NCBI RefSeq assembly: GCF_001562055.1
Contig: NZ_LLWE01000014.1
Location: forward strand, 1 to 64,000
Direction of reading: 5' to 3'
From: Polycladidibacter stylochi
GTDB lineage: Bacteria > Pseudomonadota > Alphaproteobacteria > Rhizobiales > Stappiaceae
DNA length: 64,000 bases
A program made the position numbers and the translations under genes. Shown here piece by piece: positions 25,926 through 35,574 of the stretch (within the stretch, counting starts at the first letter, position 1; every line of letters begins with the position of its first letter). The notes under the pieces are model-generated. The model was not told where the DNA came from. It saw only the letters and a program-made list of their open reading frames with translations, and searched no databases.

Positions 25926-26963
25926 TTAGCTCAAGCCAAGCTCATGCATAAATTGATTATACTCGCTTACAACCTCTTTCGCCAACTCATGGTTATAATT
26001 TGAAGCACTTTCAGGCGAAAGCGCAGCCATGGCACGCTCGGCACGCTGTAAACTCTCACCCTGTAGGTAGTCACAACTTGACGCAACACCATGCATTTCA
26101 AGAATATCCCCGTTGCAATGCAGCACCATATCAACACCAGCTGCCAAAACACCACAAGCTCGCTCTTGAGCAGTACCTTGCAAAGCATTCATGCTTAGAT
26201 CATCACTCATCAACAAGCCCTGAAAGCCGATTTCCTTGCGAATGATCTCTTGCACCACTTTTTTGCTAAATGTTGCCGGTAACTCCGCATCCACATGTGG
26301 CAGCACCACGTGCGCCGTCATGGCAAAAGGCGCATAAGACAAATCCATAAAGGGGATAAAGTCCCTTGCACGTAGCTGGGACATACTGGCATCAATAACT
26401 GGCAATTGATGGTGGCTATCAACAAGAGCCCGACCATGGCCAGGCAAATGCTTCATGACTGGGTAAACACCCATGTGCAAGCAACCGGCCATAACCTCAG
26501 CCCCAAGGGCAGCCGCCGCTTTTGGCTCCGCACTTAATGCACGCCGACCAATTATGGGGTCTGCATCTGTTATGGGTAAATCGAGACAAGGGATGCAATT
26601 GCCATTGATACCCATTGCCTTCAATTCAACCGCAATACGAGCCGCATGCAAAAAAGCGGCCCTTTTCGCTTTTTCCCTATCAAGCTGGTACAACTCGCCC
26701 CATGTGGCAGCCGCCGGAAAATTCGGCCATTTCGGCGGTCCAAAGCGCTGCACGCGCCCACCTTCTTGATCAATGAAAACGGGGGCATCTTCCCGCTCGA
26801 CCAAATGGCGGAAATCTGTAGTAAGCTGCTGAACCTGCTCGCTGCTTTCAATATTGCGTGCAAACAATATAAGCGCAAAGGGCCTATGCTGTTTAAAGAA
26901 CTCGCGCTCTTGCGTAGATAACTCTACCCCTGCACACCCACTAATAAATGACTTTGCTAGCAT
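25926..26963 (-). CDS. nagZ: Beta-N-acetylhexosaminidase NagZ (GH3)
   Basis: NagZ removes GlcNAc from muropeptides in the cytoplasm during peptidoglycan recycling. The GH3 signatures are all visible: FIDQEGGRVQRFGPPKWPNFPAA, VMKHLPGHGRALVDSHHQLPVID (the His/Asp acid-base dyad) and GLLMSDDLSMNAL (the catalytic Asp). 345 residues with no signal peptide, as expected. The 76-base gap to the SPOR gene holds that gene's terminator. Confidence 0.95.
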   Translation of the reverse strand: MLAKSFISGCAGVELSTQEREFFKQHRPFALILFARNIESSEQVQQLTTDFRHLVEREDAPVFIDQEGGRVQRFGPPKWPNFPAAATWGELYQLDREKAKRAAFLHAARIAVELKAMGINGNCIPCLDLPITDADPIIGRRALSAEPKAAAALGAEVMAGCLHMGVYPVMKHLPGHGRALVDSHHQLPVIDASMSQLRARDFIPFMDLSYAPFAMTAHVVLPHVDAELPATFSKKVVQEIIRKEIGFQGLLMSDDLSMNALQGTAQERACGVLAAGVDMVLHCNGDILEMHGVASSCDYLQGESLQRAERAMAALSPESASNYNHELAKEVVSEYNQFMHELGLS

Positions 26964-26982
26964 TGTTTTTCTTAACCAAAAT

Positions 26983-27010
26983 GTAAAAGGCCGCTATTGC
27001 GACCTTTTAC
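26983..27010 (-). terminator. Terminator after the SPOR gene
   Basis: Twelve-pair stem with one G-U pair (arms 26983-26994 and 26999-27010, loop of four). On the minus strand it continues ATTTTGG. It separates the SPOR gene from the nagZ-scpAB unit. Confidence 0.75.
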
Positions 27011-27038
27011 AATATATCCCAACACTCATTTACACGCG

Positions 27039-29663
27039 TTAACGGTTACGCCGCACAAAGCAATCGCCACCAGCATTTTTCAACTGACCACAAAAATCAT
27101 TGGCTTGCGCAGCGCTATTGAAAGGAATGCGCACACGATAATATATGCCCTTATCCCCCAAATCAGCGCGTACGATTGCCGGCGAGACTTGGTCCATCAA
27201 CTGCGGAAAACGGCGATTGAAAGAACGGATTTCCCCTTGCGCCAACTCAACAGATCGCACCGATGAAATTTGCACTACATGCGAACCCTGCAATGAATTT
27301 ACAGCGCCTGTTTGAGTTGTTTGCTGTTGAGCAGCTGGTTGCACACTTGCCACACGTTGCTCGGGGAAGCCGCTTTGCGATGTTAAATCGAGAGGTCCCT
27401 GAGTATTTTGCGAGCTAGTACTCACCGCTGCTGCGTCAGCACCAACAGGCTTACGCTGAGGCCAGGTACTTGCTGGCAATGCTGTTGGTGATGTTTCCTG
27501 TGTTGTCCCCACAGAAGCCGTTGTTAAAGCTTGCGCACTGTTGTTTTCCGGTACAGGAAGCGGCTGCGTAGTTTGAGCTGCAATGGTTTGCTGAATCTCC
27601 TGCGCATTACTGGCCACCTGTTGCACAGGCGTTGGCGTTACACCTTGTTCCATTTGAGCGCGGCGTTGGGCTTCCAATAGCTTTTCAGCCATTGTTTTCG
27701 CTGCCCCACCACTATTACTACCCGTGACAATTGTACCATCAGGGCGCACAGTAACGGTACGCACCTTTTTAGGAGCATTAACAATCAAAGGCTCACTCAC
27801 AGCATTGGGTGCTGGAGGTAGTGGATCCACCTCTGCATTTTCTCTTGGCAATAACTGCTCACCTTCAGGTGCTGCATCCGATTGCGAAGGAAGTAGCAGC
27901 TGCGCCTGATTTTTGTCCTCATCCGGTTGCTTTGCAGCCATTTCCTTCATTGGCGATGGATCGGGCTCTATTACAGGAGGAACAGCAACCACGTCGCTTT
28001 CTTCGCCGCCCAGATCAAGCAAGGCAAACCCTGTCGCGCCAACAATCAGTACGGCAATCATCGCCGCACTTGCCATCAGCCCTTTACGCATACCTTTTGG
28101 GCGCGCCGTTTTATTTGCCTGCACAGATGGCTTAGCAGGTTGTGGCACAACTCCGCCACGTAACGAGGGGTCGTTTTGCTCCATTTCTTGCGCAACAGCA
28201 TCAAGATCATAACCGCCAACCGGAGGCTGGCTCTGATTCTCGACAAATAAATCGTCATCTTGCGTTTCAATATGGTTCACGGCTTGCGGCCATGCCATAT
28301 CGTCAATTTGACCATCCTCATGGCTTTGTGAACCTTTTTGCTGCGGCACTTCCACAGCGTCTTCTGCCTTGACTTTAACCTGTGGCGGTACAGCCGGTTT
28401 GGTTAAATCAGCAAGCAACTCTTCCAAATCGTCGCTTTGTTGCTCTGCTTGAGCCGAGGCACGAAGCTGATCCTGCTGCGGTTGCAAAGGTTGCTTAACT
28501 GGCATTTCCATAGCACGGGCATCGTGTTCAGCAGCTTCTTCGATGTGAACGGGACGGCTCTGCGGCTGCTCTTGGTGCAAACCACTTAAATCATCCTCAA
28601 GCCCAGATAAATCCGGGGTGAAGTTTTGTTGCGCCGGTGCTTTTTCGTTGCTTAATGGTTGTGGCTGCGGCAGAGGCTCAACAGGCCGCTGCATTTTCGT
28701 CGCAGAAAAGCCGCTCACGGTTGCCTGCCCGGCTGTGGGCGTTGCCCGTGACATGTAATGACGAGATTGTGCGGTATTCTCGTTTTCTGCAGGAGCCTTC
28801 ACTTCTTGAGCTAGCTCTTCAGGAACCGCAAGGTTTTGCCTTACACTTTCTTCCAAGTCTTTTGCCAGCTCATCCGCAAAGCCATCTATTGGCGTGCCCG
28901 CATCTTGGCTGGGTGTTTCAATAGCACGCTCGGGCTTGGGGACTGGTGGCAAATCACTGACAAAATCTGGCTTCCCGCCCACCACCATGGGCTTATCGGC
29001 CTGCGCAATCTCATAGTGATTGGTAACTTGCGGCGTTTGTGTTTCTTCATCCAATGCGCCGCGCAACTCTGGCACAGCATGTAAAGGCGAAGCGATATGA
29101 GCGCTTTTGATGTGTGCAGCTGGCCCACGTGATGGCCGATAGTCACTCACCGCTTGGCTCAAGTCGGCAAATTGTTGATTATTTTGCGCCTCTACCACTT
29201 TTTCTGTGGATAATGCAGTTTGCGAGGTAATAGGCCGCGCATCAGCCGCCTCAGAGAACGGGTCTGCAAAAGGATCGAAGTTGACATCGGCAAAAGGATC
29301 GGCCTCGTGGCTACCAGTGCCAACATACCCGGATTGGTTGTCATAGGCCGCTTGTGGAGCCGATGCGGGAGCTGCAGCAACAACTTCACCAATACCCGTT
29401 TGAGAATCATAAGCCGCTGCTTCTTGAGCATGCGCCGCATATGGTTGCCCAACATTTCCCTGCTGCGTGTTGTCTTGATCATGCGCCGCATACCCGCCTT
29501 GGTTAAAGGCAGCTTGATCTGCTGTTTGCGGCGCGGTTTCGCCCATTAAACGGGCCAGTTCAGCCAAGGGATCATCTTCCTGTTCCCAGGAGTTTTGCAG
29601 TTCGGCTGCTTTGGCGTCATGGGCGGCTTGGACTGGCCTTTGCGTATCAGAGCTGTTTGTCAT
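27039..29663 (-). CDS. Large SPOR-domain membrane protein
   Basis: The first 520 residues are disordered in appearance, rich in Gln, Ala, Pro and acidic residues, with DPFADVNFDPFADPFSEA repeats. One membrane helix follows at about 528-550 (GLMASAAMIAVLIVGATGFALL). A Pro/Gln-rich periplasmic linker and a C-terminal SPOR domain end the protein (SHVVQISSVRSVELAQGEIRSFNRRFPQL ... YYRVRIPFNSAAQANDFCGQLKNAGGDCFVRR). SPOR domains bind glycan strands at division sites. The gene takes the usual alphaproteobacterial place between argS and nagZ. I start at ATG 29663 (MTNSSDTQRP); ATG 29714 would add 17 residues. The ribosome-binding site is weak for either. Confidence 0.88.
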   Translation of the reverse strand: MTNSSDTQRPVQAAHDAKAAELQNSWEQEDDPLAELARLMGETAPQTADQAAFNQGGYAAHDQDNTQQGNVGQPYAAHAQEAAAYDSQTGIGEVVAAAPASAPQAAYDNQSGYVGTGSHEADPFADVNFDPFADPFSEAADARPITSQTALSTEKVVEAQNNQQFADLSQAVSDYRPSRGPAAHIKSAHIASPLHAVPELRGALDEETQTPQVTNHYEIAQADKPMVVGGKPDFVSDLPPVPKPERAIETPSQDAGTPIDGFADELAKDLEESVRQNLAVPEELAQEVKAPAENENTAQSRHYMSRATPTAGQATVSGFSATKMQRPVEPLPQPQPLSNEKAPAQQNFTPDLSGLEDDLSGLHQEQPQSRPVHIEEAAEHDARAMEMPVKQPLQPQQDQLRASAQAEQQSDDLEELLADLTKPAVPPQVKVKAEDAVEVPQQKGSQSHEDGQIDDMAWPQAVNHIETQDDDLFVENQSQPPVGGYDLDAVAQEMEQNDPSLRGGVVPQPAKPSVQANKTARPKGMRKGLMASAAMIAVLIVGATGFALLDLGGEESDVVAVPPVIEPDPSPMKEMAAKQPDEDKNQAQLLLPSQSDAAPEGEQLLPRENAEVDPLPPAPNAVSEPLIVNAPKKVRTVTVRPDGTIVTGSNSGGAAKTMAEKLLEAQRRAQMEQGVTPTPVQQVASNAQEIQQTIAAQTTQPLPVPENNSAQALTTASVGTTQETSPTALPASTWPQRKPVGADAAAVSTSSQNTQGPLDLTSQSGFPEQRVASVQPAAQQQTTQTGAVNSLQGSHVVQISSVRSVELAQGEIRSFNRRFPQLMDQVSPAIVRADLGDKGIYYRVRIPFNSAAQANDFCGQLKNAGGDCFVRRNR

Positions 29664-29740
29664 GACGATGAAATAATCCCCTGTAACAATGGTTCGCAGC
29701 CCGCCGCGAACCACTCAAATTCTACGAGTTGACCGACCCG

Positions 29741-31495
29741 TTAGCGCATTTCTTCCGGTGCCGCCACGCCTAGAACTGTAAGCCCTGAAGCTATGACTTG
29801 TGACACCGCATACACCATTGCGAGTCGTGCTTTAGTCAAATCTGGCGTTTTATCATTAATAAAGCGTAATTGCGGCTTTTCCTTGCCACGTGACCAGTGG
29901 CCATGCAAAGCACTTGCAAGCTCATATAGATAGAACGCCAACCGGTGTGGTTCGTGCGCTTCAGCCGCACTATCAACAATTCTTGGCCATTGTGCCATTT
30001 TGGCAATCAGCGCCTGCTCGCCCTCATCCTCAAGTAAATCAAAGTTGGCAGATGCCAAAGAATCGGCAGACAAATCTAAAGTTGCAAGTTCTTCTTTTGC
30101 TTGTCTAAGTACACTATGACAGCGCGCATGCCCGTATTGAACATAAAACACCGGATTGTCTTTTGACTGCTCAGTAACTTTTTCAAAGTCAAAGTCAAGA
30201 TGCGCATCGTTTTTACGGTACAACATCATATACCTTACGGGATCTGTCCCAACTTCTTCCACAACATCACGTAGTGTAATGAAGTTCCCCGAGCGTTTAG
30301 ACATTTTCACCGGTTCACCGCCACGATACAGCTTGACAAGCTGACACATGCGCACAATGACTTCCGCCTCGCCGCCAGAAATTGCTTTACCCACAGCTTC
30401 CAAACGCTTCACATAACCGGCATGGTCAGCGCCCAAAATAAAAATAAGCTGTTTAAATCCTCGCTTAAGTTTATCAGCGGCATAAGCCACATCGGCGGCA
30501 AAGTACGTATAGCTGCCATCAGACTTCACAAGAGGACGGTCAATATCATCACCGGCAATTGTGGAGCGGAACAGTGTTTGTTCCCGGTCTTCCCACCCTT
30601 CTGGCACTTCGCCTTTCGGTGGTGGCAAAGTTCCTTCATAAACCAGATCACGTGAACGAAGCTCTTTCAAGCTGGTGGCTATAGAGCCATTTTCCCCATG
30701 CATCGTTTTTTCAGAAAAGAATACGTCATGATGCACATTGAGCAACTCCAAATCCTGACGGATCATTTTCATCATGGCATCCACAGAAACCTGCTTCAAA
30801 AGGGCAAGTCTTTCCGCTTCCGGCATATCTTTGAGGCTCGGACCGTATTCTTTGGCAAGTGTTTGCCCTACAGGGATCAAATAGTCACCAGGATATAGCC
30901 CTTCAGGAATGGCGCCGATATCCTCGCCAAGTGCTTCGCGATAACGCAAATATGTGGAATTGGCGAGGACATCAATTTGTGAACCGGCGTCATTAATAAG
31001 GTATTCACGGGTTACATCATAACCGGCAAAGGCAAGCAAATTGGCAAGGGCATCACCAACAACCGCACCGCGTGTATGGCCCACGTGCATTGGTCCTGTC
31101 GGGTTTGCCGAAACATACTCAACATTGACCTTCAACCCGCCGCCAAGCTTTGAACGGCCGAACTCCCTACCCTTTTCAATGACCTCTTTTGCAATGCGTG
31201 AATAAACTTTTTGTTCAAGACGGATATTAATAAACCCGGGGCCAGCAACAGCTACCGATGCCACATCACTGTCTTCGTTCAAAGCAGCAGCAACCCGCTC
31301 GGCAATATCGCGCGGCTTCATTTTTAACGGCTTGGCAAGCAGCATGGCCACATTGGTTGCCAGATCACCGTGTGCCGGATCGCGGGGCGGCTCAACAGTA
31401 ACTCGGGACAGATCAAGCTCTTGTCCTTCTGGCGCGAACTCCAATTGTGAGACAATATTTTTCACCCGTTGGGCAAATTCAGCATAGATGTTCAT
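29741..31495 (-). CDS. argS: Arginyl-tRNA synthetase
   Basis: A class I synthetase for tRNA-Arg. [24 protein letters not shown] contains the HIGH-type motif, [18 protein letters not shown] is a core block, and [16 protein letters not shown] replaces KMSKS. The C-terminal DALR anticodon domain ends in [16 protein letters not shown] start at ATG 31495 ([12 protein letters not shown]), giving 584 residues; the open frame to 31552 adds 19 residues not in the family. Confidence 0.96.
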   Translation of the reverse strand: MNIYAEFAQRVKNIVSQLEFAPEGQELDLSRVTVEPPRDPAHGDLATNVAMLLAKPLKMKPRDIAERVAAALNEDSDVASVAVAGPGFINIRLEQKVYSRIAKEVIEKGREFGRSKLGGGLKVNVEYVSANPTGPMHVGHTRGAVVGDALANLLAFAGYDVTREYLINDAGSQIDVLANSTYLRYREALGEDIGAIPEGLYPGDYLIPVGQTLAKEYGPSLKDMPEAERLALLKQVSVDAMMKMIRQDLELLNVHHDVFFSEKTMHGENGSIATSLKELRSRDLVYEGTLPPPKGEVPEGWEDREQTLFRSTIAGDDIDRPLVKSDGSYTYFAADVAYAADKLKRGFKQLIFILGADHAGYVKRLEAVGKAISGGEAEVIVRMCQLVKLYRGGEPVKMSKRSGNFITLRDVVEEVGTDPVRYMMLYRKNDAHLDFDFEKVTEQSKDNPVFYVQYGHARCHSVLRQAKEELATLDLSADSLASANFDLLEDEGEQALIAKMAQWPRIVDSAAEAHEPHRLAFYLYELASALHGHWSRGKEKPQLRFINDKTPDLTKARLAMVYAVSQVIASGLTVLGVAAPEEMR

Positions 31496-31601
31496 TCTTT
31501 TAAGCCTGAGTAATGAGAAGCCCTTTAAAACCAGCGTGAAAGCGCCAGGCACCTTTAGCGGTCTATCGCTTCAAAGCGGTTCAAAACTGTTGTACAGCGC
31601 A

Positions 31602-32819
31602 CTAAACCAATTCGGGCGTATCGTCAAATAACCGGCGGTGTTCTTCAAGTGCAAACCGGTCTGTCATGCCGGCAATATAGTCACAAACACGGCGTGCAAC
31701 CAGTGCAGCCGGTAAACCCGTTAACCCGTCTGACCAAGGTTGCGGCATCGATCTAGGGTCATTCATAAAGCTGGCAAACAAATCCCGCACAACTTTGGCA
31801 ACTTGCTTGCGTACAGCCAGCACGCTTTCATTGCGATACAGATTGGCAAAAAGATAATCTTTTAGCTGCTTTTCATCAGCTGTCATTGACTGGGAGAAAC
31901 CAACAACGGCATGATCGGCCATCCGGATATCAGAGGCGCTGTCAGCAGCAAGCTGGTCCAGATTTTTGATTGAACAAGCAATCACATCTTCAACCATCAC
32001 CGTAATGCAGCGACGCACCAGCTCGTGGATGCGGCGGCCATCTTCCAAACCAGGATAAAGCGTATCTATTTCATCAAGTAATCTGGCCAGAAACGGAACC
32101 TGGCGCATACTTTCAAAGGTTAGCAGGCCCGCACGCAGTCCATCATCAAGGTCATGGGAATCGTAGGCAATATCATCGGCAATAGCCGCCACCTGCGCCT
32201 CAGCGCTCGGCCATGACCACAACATGAGGTCATGCTTTTTCACATAATCATAAATAGCAAAGGGCAGCCCCTTTCCGGCAAACTTTCCAAGCGGTTTGCC
32301 CTCACGATCAATCAATGGTCCATTGTGCTTAACCAACCCTTCCAGTGTTTCCCATGACAGATTAAGGCCATCGAAACGTGCATAACGCTTTTCAAGGTCT
32401 GTCACCACGCGCAGTGATTGTGCATTATGGTCAAATCCGCCAAATTCCGCCATGGATTCGGCCATCACATCCTCCCCCTCATGGCCGAAAGGCGTGTGCC
32501 CCAAGTCATGCGCTAGGGCAAGGCACTCGGCCAAATCCTCATCAAGCCGTAGGGCACGCGCTAGCGAACGTGCTACTTGCGCAACCTCGATAGTATGGGT
32601 GAGGCGCGTGCGATAATGATCCCCCTCATGATAAACAAAAACCTGAGTTTTATGTTTAAGACGGCGAAATGCCGTTGAATGGATAATACGATCACGATCA
32701 CGCTGGAAAGGTGTGCGCGTGGGACTTGCCTCTTCCTTGAACAGACGATCACGCGTGGCAAACGGGTCAGAAGCATAAGGCGCGCGTGCCTGAGCGCCGT
32801 ATCCTAATGTAATGGCCAT
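31602..32819 (-). CDS. dgt: dGTPase-like HD-domain triphosphohydrolase
   Basis: The HD metal site is visible as [39 protein letters not shown] and [16 protein letters not shown]. This family hydrolyses dGTP or other dNTPs to deoxynucleoside and tripolyphosphate. [24 protein letters not shown] is the typical N-terminal block. I start at ATG 32819 ([15 protein letters not shown] upstream), giving 405 residues. It stands between argS and divergent erpA, the standard place in this order. The substrate is inferred from the family. Confidence 0.93.
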   Translation of the reverse strand: MAITLGYGAQARAPYASDPFATRDRLFKEEASPTRTPFQRDRDRIIHSTAFRRLKHKTQVFVYHEGDHYRTRLTHTIEVAQVARSLARALRLDEDLAECLALAHDLGHTPFGHEGEDVMAESMAEFGGFDHNAQSLRVVTDLEKRYARFDGLNLSWETLEGLVKHNGPLIDREGKPLGKFAGKGLPFAIYDYVKKHDLMLWSWPSAEAQVAAIADDIAYDSHDLDDGLRAGLLTFESMRQVPFLARLLDEIDTLYPGLEDGRRIHELVRRCITVMVEDVIACSIKNLDQLAADSASDIRMADHAVVGFSQSMTADEKQLKDYLFANLYRNESVLAVRKQVAKVVRDLFASFMNDPRSMPQPWSDGLTGLPAALVARRVCDYIAGMTDRFALEEHRRLFDDTPELV

Positions 32820-33120
32820 CTTTAATCCCCCATGAAATGGCAAGGAGCACATCCTTGTTGCCCGATTGAACATCTATGCCAAATAACTATGATAAAGGAT
32901 AGTTTTGTTTAAACATCCTGTTATGACAGGCCCCCAGACTAGTGTGCTTTTATTATAAAAAACAAGTCAAAGCTTTTAAAATAGCTTCCAAGCGCTTATA
33001 TTGGGGTATGCGTACTTCATCGTAGGGCAAAAGCAAGCCTTTCCCCTTTCAAGAGCTTTGCCCAACTCAACACTTTGAAGATACGAAAATAAAAGTTATG
33101 GCCAAAGGACCCTTAAATAG
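32820..33120. promoter_or_regulatory. Divergent intergenic region dgt/erpA
   Basis: A 301-base region between divergent starts that must hold promoters for both genes. It is AT-rich near 32945-32990 (ttttattataaaaaac). I see no convincing pair of -35/-10 boxes, no clear RirA/IscR-type palindrome and no small gene. Confidence 0.4.
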
Positions 33121-33450
33121 ATGAGCAATACTGTTACCGTGACAGAATCTGCTGCCAAACGGATAGCAACAATACTCGCCAAGGAGCCTGAGGGAAGCTT
33201 ATTGCGTATAAGTGTGGAAGGTGGTGGCTGTTCCGGCTTTCAATACAAGTATGATATTGTCACCACACGCGAAGATGATGACCTACAAATTGATTGCAAA
33301 GGGCAAACATTGGTCATTGACAGCCTTTCACTGGAATTTATGCAAGGTGCTGAAGTGGATTTTGTCATGGACGTAATGGGCCAGTCATTCCAAATTAATA
33401 ACCCCAATGCGGTGGCTGGTTGTGGCTGTGGCACCAGTTTTGCCGTTTAA
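33121..33450 (+). CDS. erpA: Iron-sulfur cluster insertion protein (A-type carrier)
   Basis: An A-type carrier delivers Fe-S clusters to target enzymes. The three conserved cysteines are present, one in GGGCSGFQYKY and two in AGCGCGTSFAV at the C-terminus. 109 residues. By synteny (dgt/argS) and sequence it is the ErpA/IscA-like form common in Rhizobiales. It precedes xthA by 42 bases with no terminator between them. Confidence 0.93.
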   Translation: MSNTVTVTESAAKRIATILAKEPEGSLLRISVEGGGCSGFQYKYDIVTTREDDDLQIDCKGQTLVIDSLSLEFMQGAEVDFVMDVMGQSFQINNPNAVAGCGCGTSFAV

Positions 33451-33492
33451 GCATAACACGATAATAAAATTCACTAATTACATGGGTTTTTC

Positions 33493-34275
33493 ATGAAAAT
33501 TGCTAGCTGGAACATTAACGGGGTTAAGGCAAGAATTGAGACTGTTTTAACGTGGCTCAATGAGGAAAAGCCAGATATCGCCTGCTTTCAGGAAATAAAA
33601 AGCGTTGATGAAACTTTCCCGCGTGAGCCTTTTGAAGCCTTAGGTTATCATTTAGAAACCCACGGGCAAAAGGGTTTTAATGGTGTTGCCATTCTCTCAC
33701 GCCTCCCGTTTGAGGAAGTTAACCGGCGCCTGCCCGGTGATGAGAGCGACGAGCAAGCTCGCTACATTGAAGGTGTTTTTGCCACAAAAAGCGGCCCGTT
33801 GCGTATTGGCTGTTTGTACCTACCCAATGGCAATCCGGTTGATAGCGAAAAATACCCCTACAAACTGCGCTGGATGGAACGTCTTGAAGCACATGCCCGC
33901 AAGCAGCTGGAGCGTGAAGAGGCGTTCTTACTGGTGGGGGACTACAATGTAATCCCGGAAGCAAGAGATGCCAAAAAGCCCGAGAGCTGGGTGAATGACG
34001 CGCTGTTTTTGCCGCAAACCCGGGAAGCATGGCACCGTTTGTTGAACTTGGGCTTTACCGAGGCTATTCGTGCAACCAATGATGCAGATGAGACCTACAC
34101 ATTTTGGGACTATCAAGCGGGTGCTTGGCCCAAAAACAACGGTATTCGTATAGATCACTTACTGCTTTCGGCACAGGCCAGTGACAGGATGCTAGCAACT
34201 GGTATTGACCGGCATGTGCGCGGTTGGGACAAACCTTCCGACCATGTACCTGTGTGGGTACAGCTGCGCGATTAG
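33493..34275 (+). CDS. xthA: Exodeoxyribonuclease III
   Basis: An AP endonuclease and 3'-5' exonuclease in base-excision repair. Motifs in order are IASWNINGVKARIE, IACFQEIKS (metal Glu), GFNGVAILSR, LLVGDYNVIPE (Asp/Asn), GIRIDHLLLS and the terminal KPSDHVPVWVQL (Asp-His). 260 residues. It probably shares a transcript with erpA. Confidence 0.96.
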   Translation: MKIASWNINGVKARIETVLTWLNEEKPDIACFQEIKSVDETFPREPFEALGYHLETHGQKGFNGVAILSRLPFEEVNRRLPGDESDEQARYIEGVFATKSGPLRIGCLYLPNGNPVDSEKYPYKLRWMERLEAHARKQLEREEAFLLVGDYNVIPEARDAKKPESWVNDALFLPQTREAWHRLLNLGFTEAIRATNDADETYTFWDYQAGAWPKNNGIRIDHLLLSAQASDRMLATGIDRHVRGWDKPSDHVPVWVQLRD

Positions 34276-34370
34276 CCACATTACCTCCGCGATTGTGCCG
34301 AGTATAATTGCGCTCTTCATTACTCGATTTTTATTGGTTTAAATAAAAACAACAAGGTGGGAGACGAACA

Positions 34371-35399
34371 ATGAATTGGCATGCAAATCCGGAACGTTAT
34401 GAGCAGATGATATACAATCGTTGCGGTCGTAGCGGATTGAAACTTCCAGCTATTTCGCTGGGCCTTTGGCATAATTTTGGAGACGACACACCCCACATCA
34501 CCAAACGCGATATGTGCCGGACAGCTTTTGATCGGGGCATCACACACTTTGACTTGGCAAACAATTATGGACCACCAGCGGGTTCTGCCGAATTGGCTTT
34601 TGGCCGTATATTACGAGAAGAGTTTGCCAGCCATCGCGATGAAGTTATTATTTCATCCAAGGCGGGTTATGATATGTGGCCAGGCCCCTACGGCGAGTGG
34701 GGCAGCAAGAAGTACTTAATTGCCAGCCTCGATCAATCTCTCCAGCGGCTTGGTGTTGACTATGTGGATGTTTTCTACTCGCATCGCTTTGACCCGGAAA
34801 CACCGCTTGAAGAAACCATGGGTGCGCTCGATCAAATCGTCCGCCAAGGCAAAGCACTCTATGTGGGGATTTCCTCATACAATGCAAAACGTACCCGCGA
34901 AGCCGCGGCAATCCTTAAAGAGTTAGGCACACCCTGCCTGATCCACCAGCCAAGCTATTCGATTTTGAACCGCTGGGTGGAGGAGGATAAACTGCTCGAC
35001 ACTTTGGATGCACTTGGTATCGGCTCAATTGTGTTCTCCCCTTTAGCGCAGGGTATGTTGAGCCACAAGTATTTGCAGGGTATTCCGCAAAACAGTCGCG
35101 CGTCCCAAGGTAAGTCACTGCCACAAAAATTCCTATCGGAAAAGACCCTTGCCAGTATTCAGGCACTAAATGAAATAGCATTGGGGCGTGGACAAACATT
35201 AGCTCAGATGGCGATTTCTTGGGTGCTGCGCGGTGGGCGGGTTACCTCTGCCTTGATCGGTGCCAGCTCAAGCCAGCAAATTCTCGATTGCGTTGGTGCA
35301 CTGGAAAATCTTGAATTCAGCACTGAGGAACTGGAGCAAATTGATCTGTATGCAGCAGATATGAGCATTAACCTTTGGGCTGAATCTGCCGAACTTTAG
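34371..35399 (+). CDS. Aldo-keto reductase, YghZ / L-glyceraldehyde-3-phosphate reductase type
   Basis: NADPH-dependent reductase of the AKR superfamily. Catalytic residues are seen in HFDLANNYGPPAGSAE (Asp, Tyr), IISSKAGYDMWPGPYG (Lys) and YVDVFYSHRFDPETPLEET (His). GSIVFSPLAQGMLSHKYLQGIP and LIGASSSQQILDCV are typical of the YghZ/Kv-beta-like subgroup. 342 residues. The physiological substrate is not certain; the family removes reactive aldehydes. AAGGTGGGAGAC precedes the ATG. Confidence 0.9.
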   Translation: MNWHANPERYEQMIYNRCGRSGLKLPAISLGLWHNFGDDTPHITKRDMCRTAFDRGITHFDLANNYGPPAGSAELAFGRILREEFASHRDEVIISSKAGYDMWPGPYGEWGSKKYLIASLDQSLQRLGVDYVDVFYSHRFDPETPLEETMGALDQIVRQGKALYVGISSYNAKRTREAAAILKELGTPCLIHQPSYSILNRWVEEDKLLDTLDALGIGSIVFSPLAQGMLSHKYLQGIPQNSRASQGKSLPQKFLSEKTLASIQALNEIALGRGQTLAQMAISWVLRGGRVTSALIGASSSQQILDCVGALENLEFSTEELEQIDLYAADMSINLWAESAEL

Positions 35400-35468
35400 G
35401 CCACACGCCACTTGGGCCTACGCCTCGCTTGAGGCCAAGTAATTCCGTAGGGTTAAAAAATTTAATCA

Positions 35469-35501
35469 AGCTACCATCCTTACCGGGATGGTGGCTTTTT
35501 T
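35469..35501 (+). terminator. Terminator of the aldo-keto reductase gene
   Basis: Eleven-pair stem with one G-U pair (arms 35469-35479 and 35486-35496) followed by six T (35496-35501). An in-frame ATG of the next gene at 35488 falls inside it, so that gene is more likely to start downstream. Confidence 0.88.
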
Positions 35502-35574
35502 GAGTCAAAATGATTACTGTCCTAATATATCCAAGTATTTAATCTCACTCTTTTATGGGCATATGGTGAAGCCT

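Noticed and set aside
35488-35574. Start of the membrane M23 gene at ATG 35488
   Set aside because: This ATG is inside a strong terminator stem and lacks a ribosome-binding site; ATG 35575 has GGTGA at the right distance.
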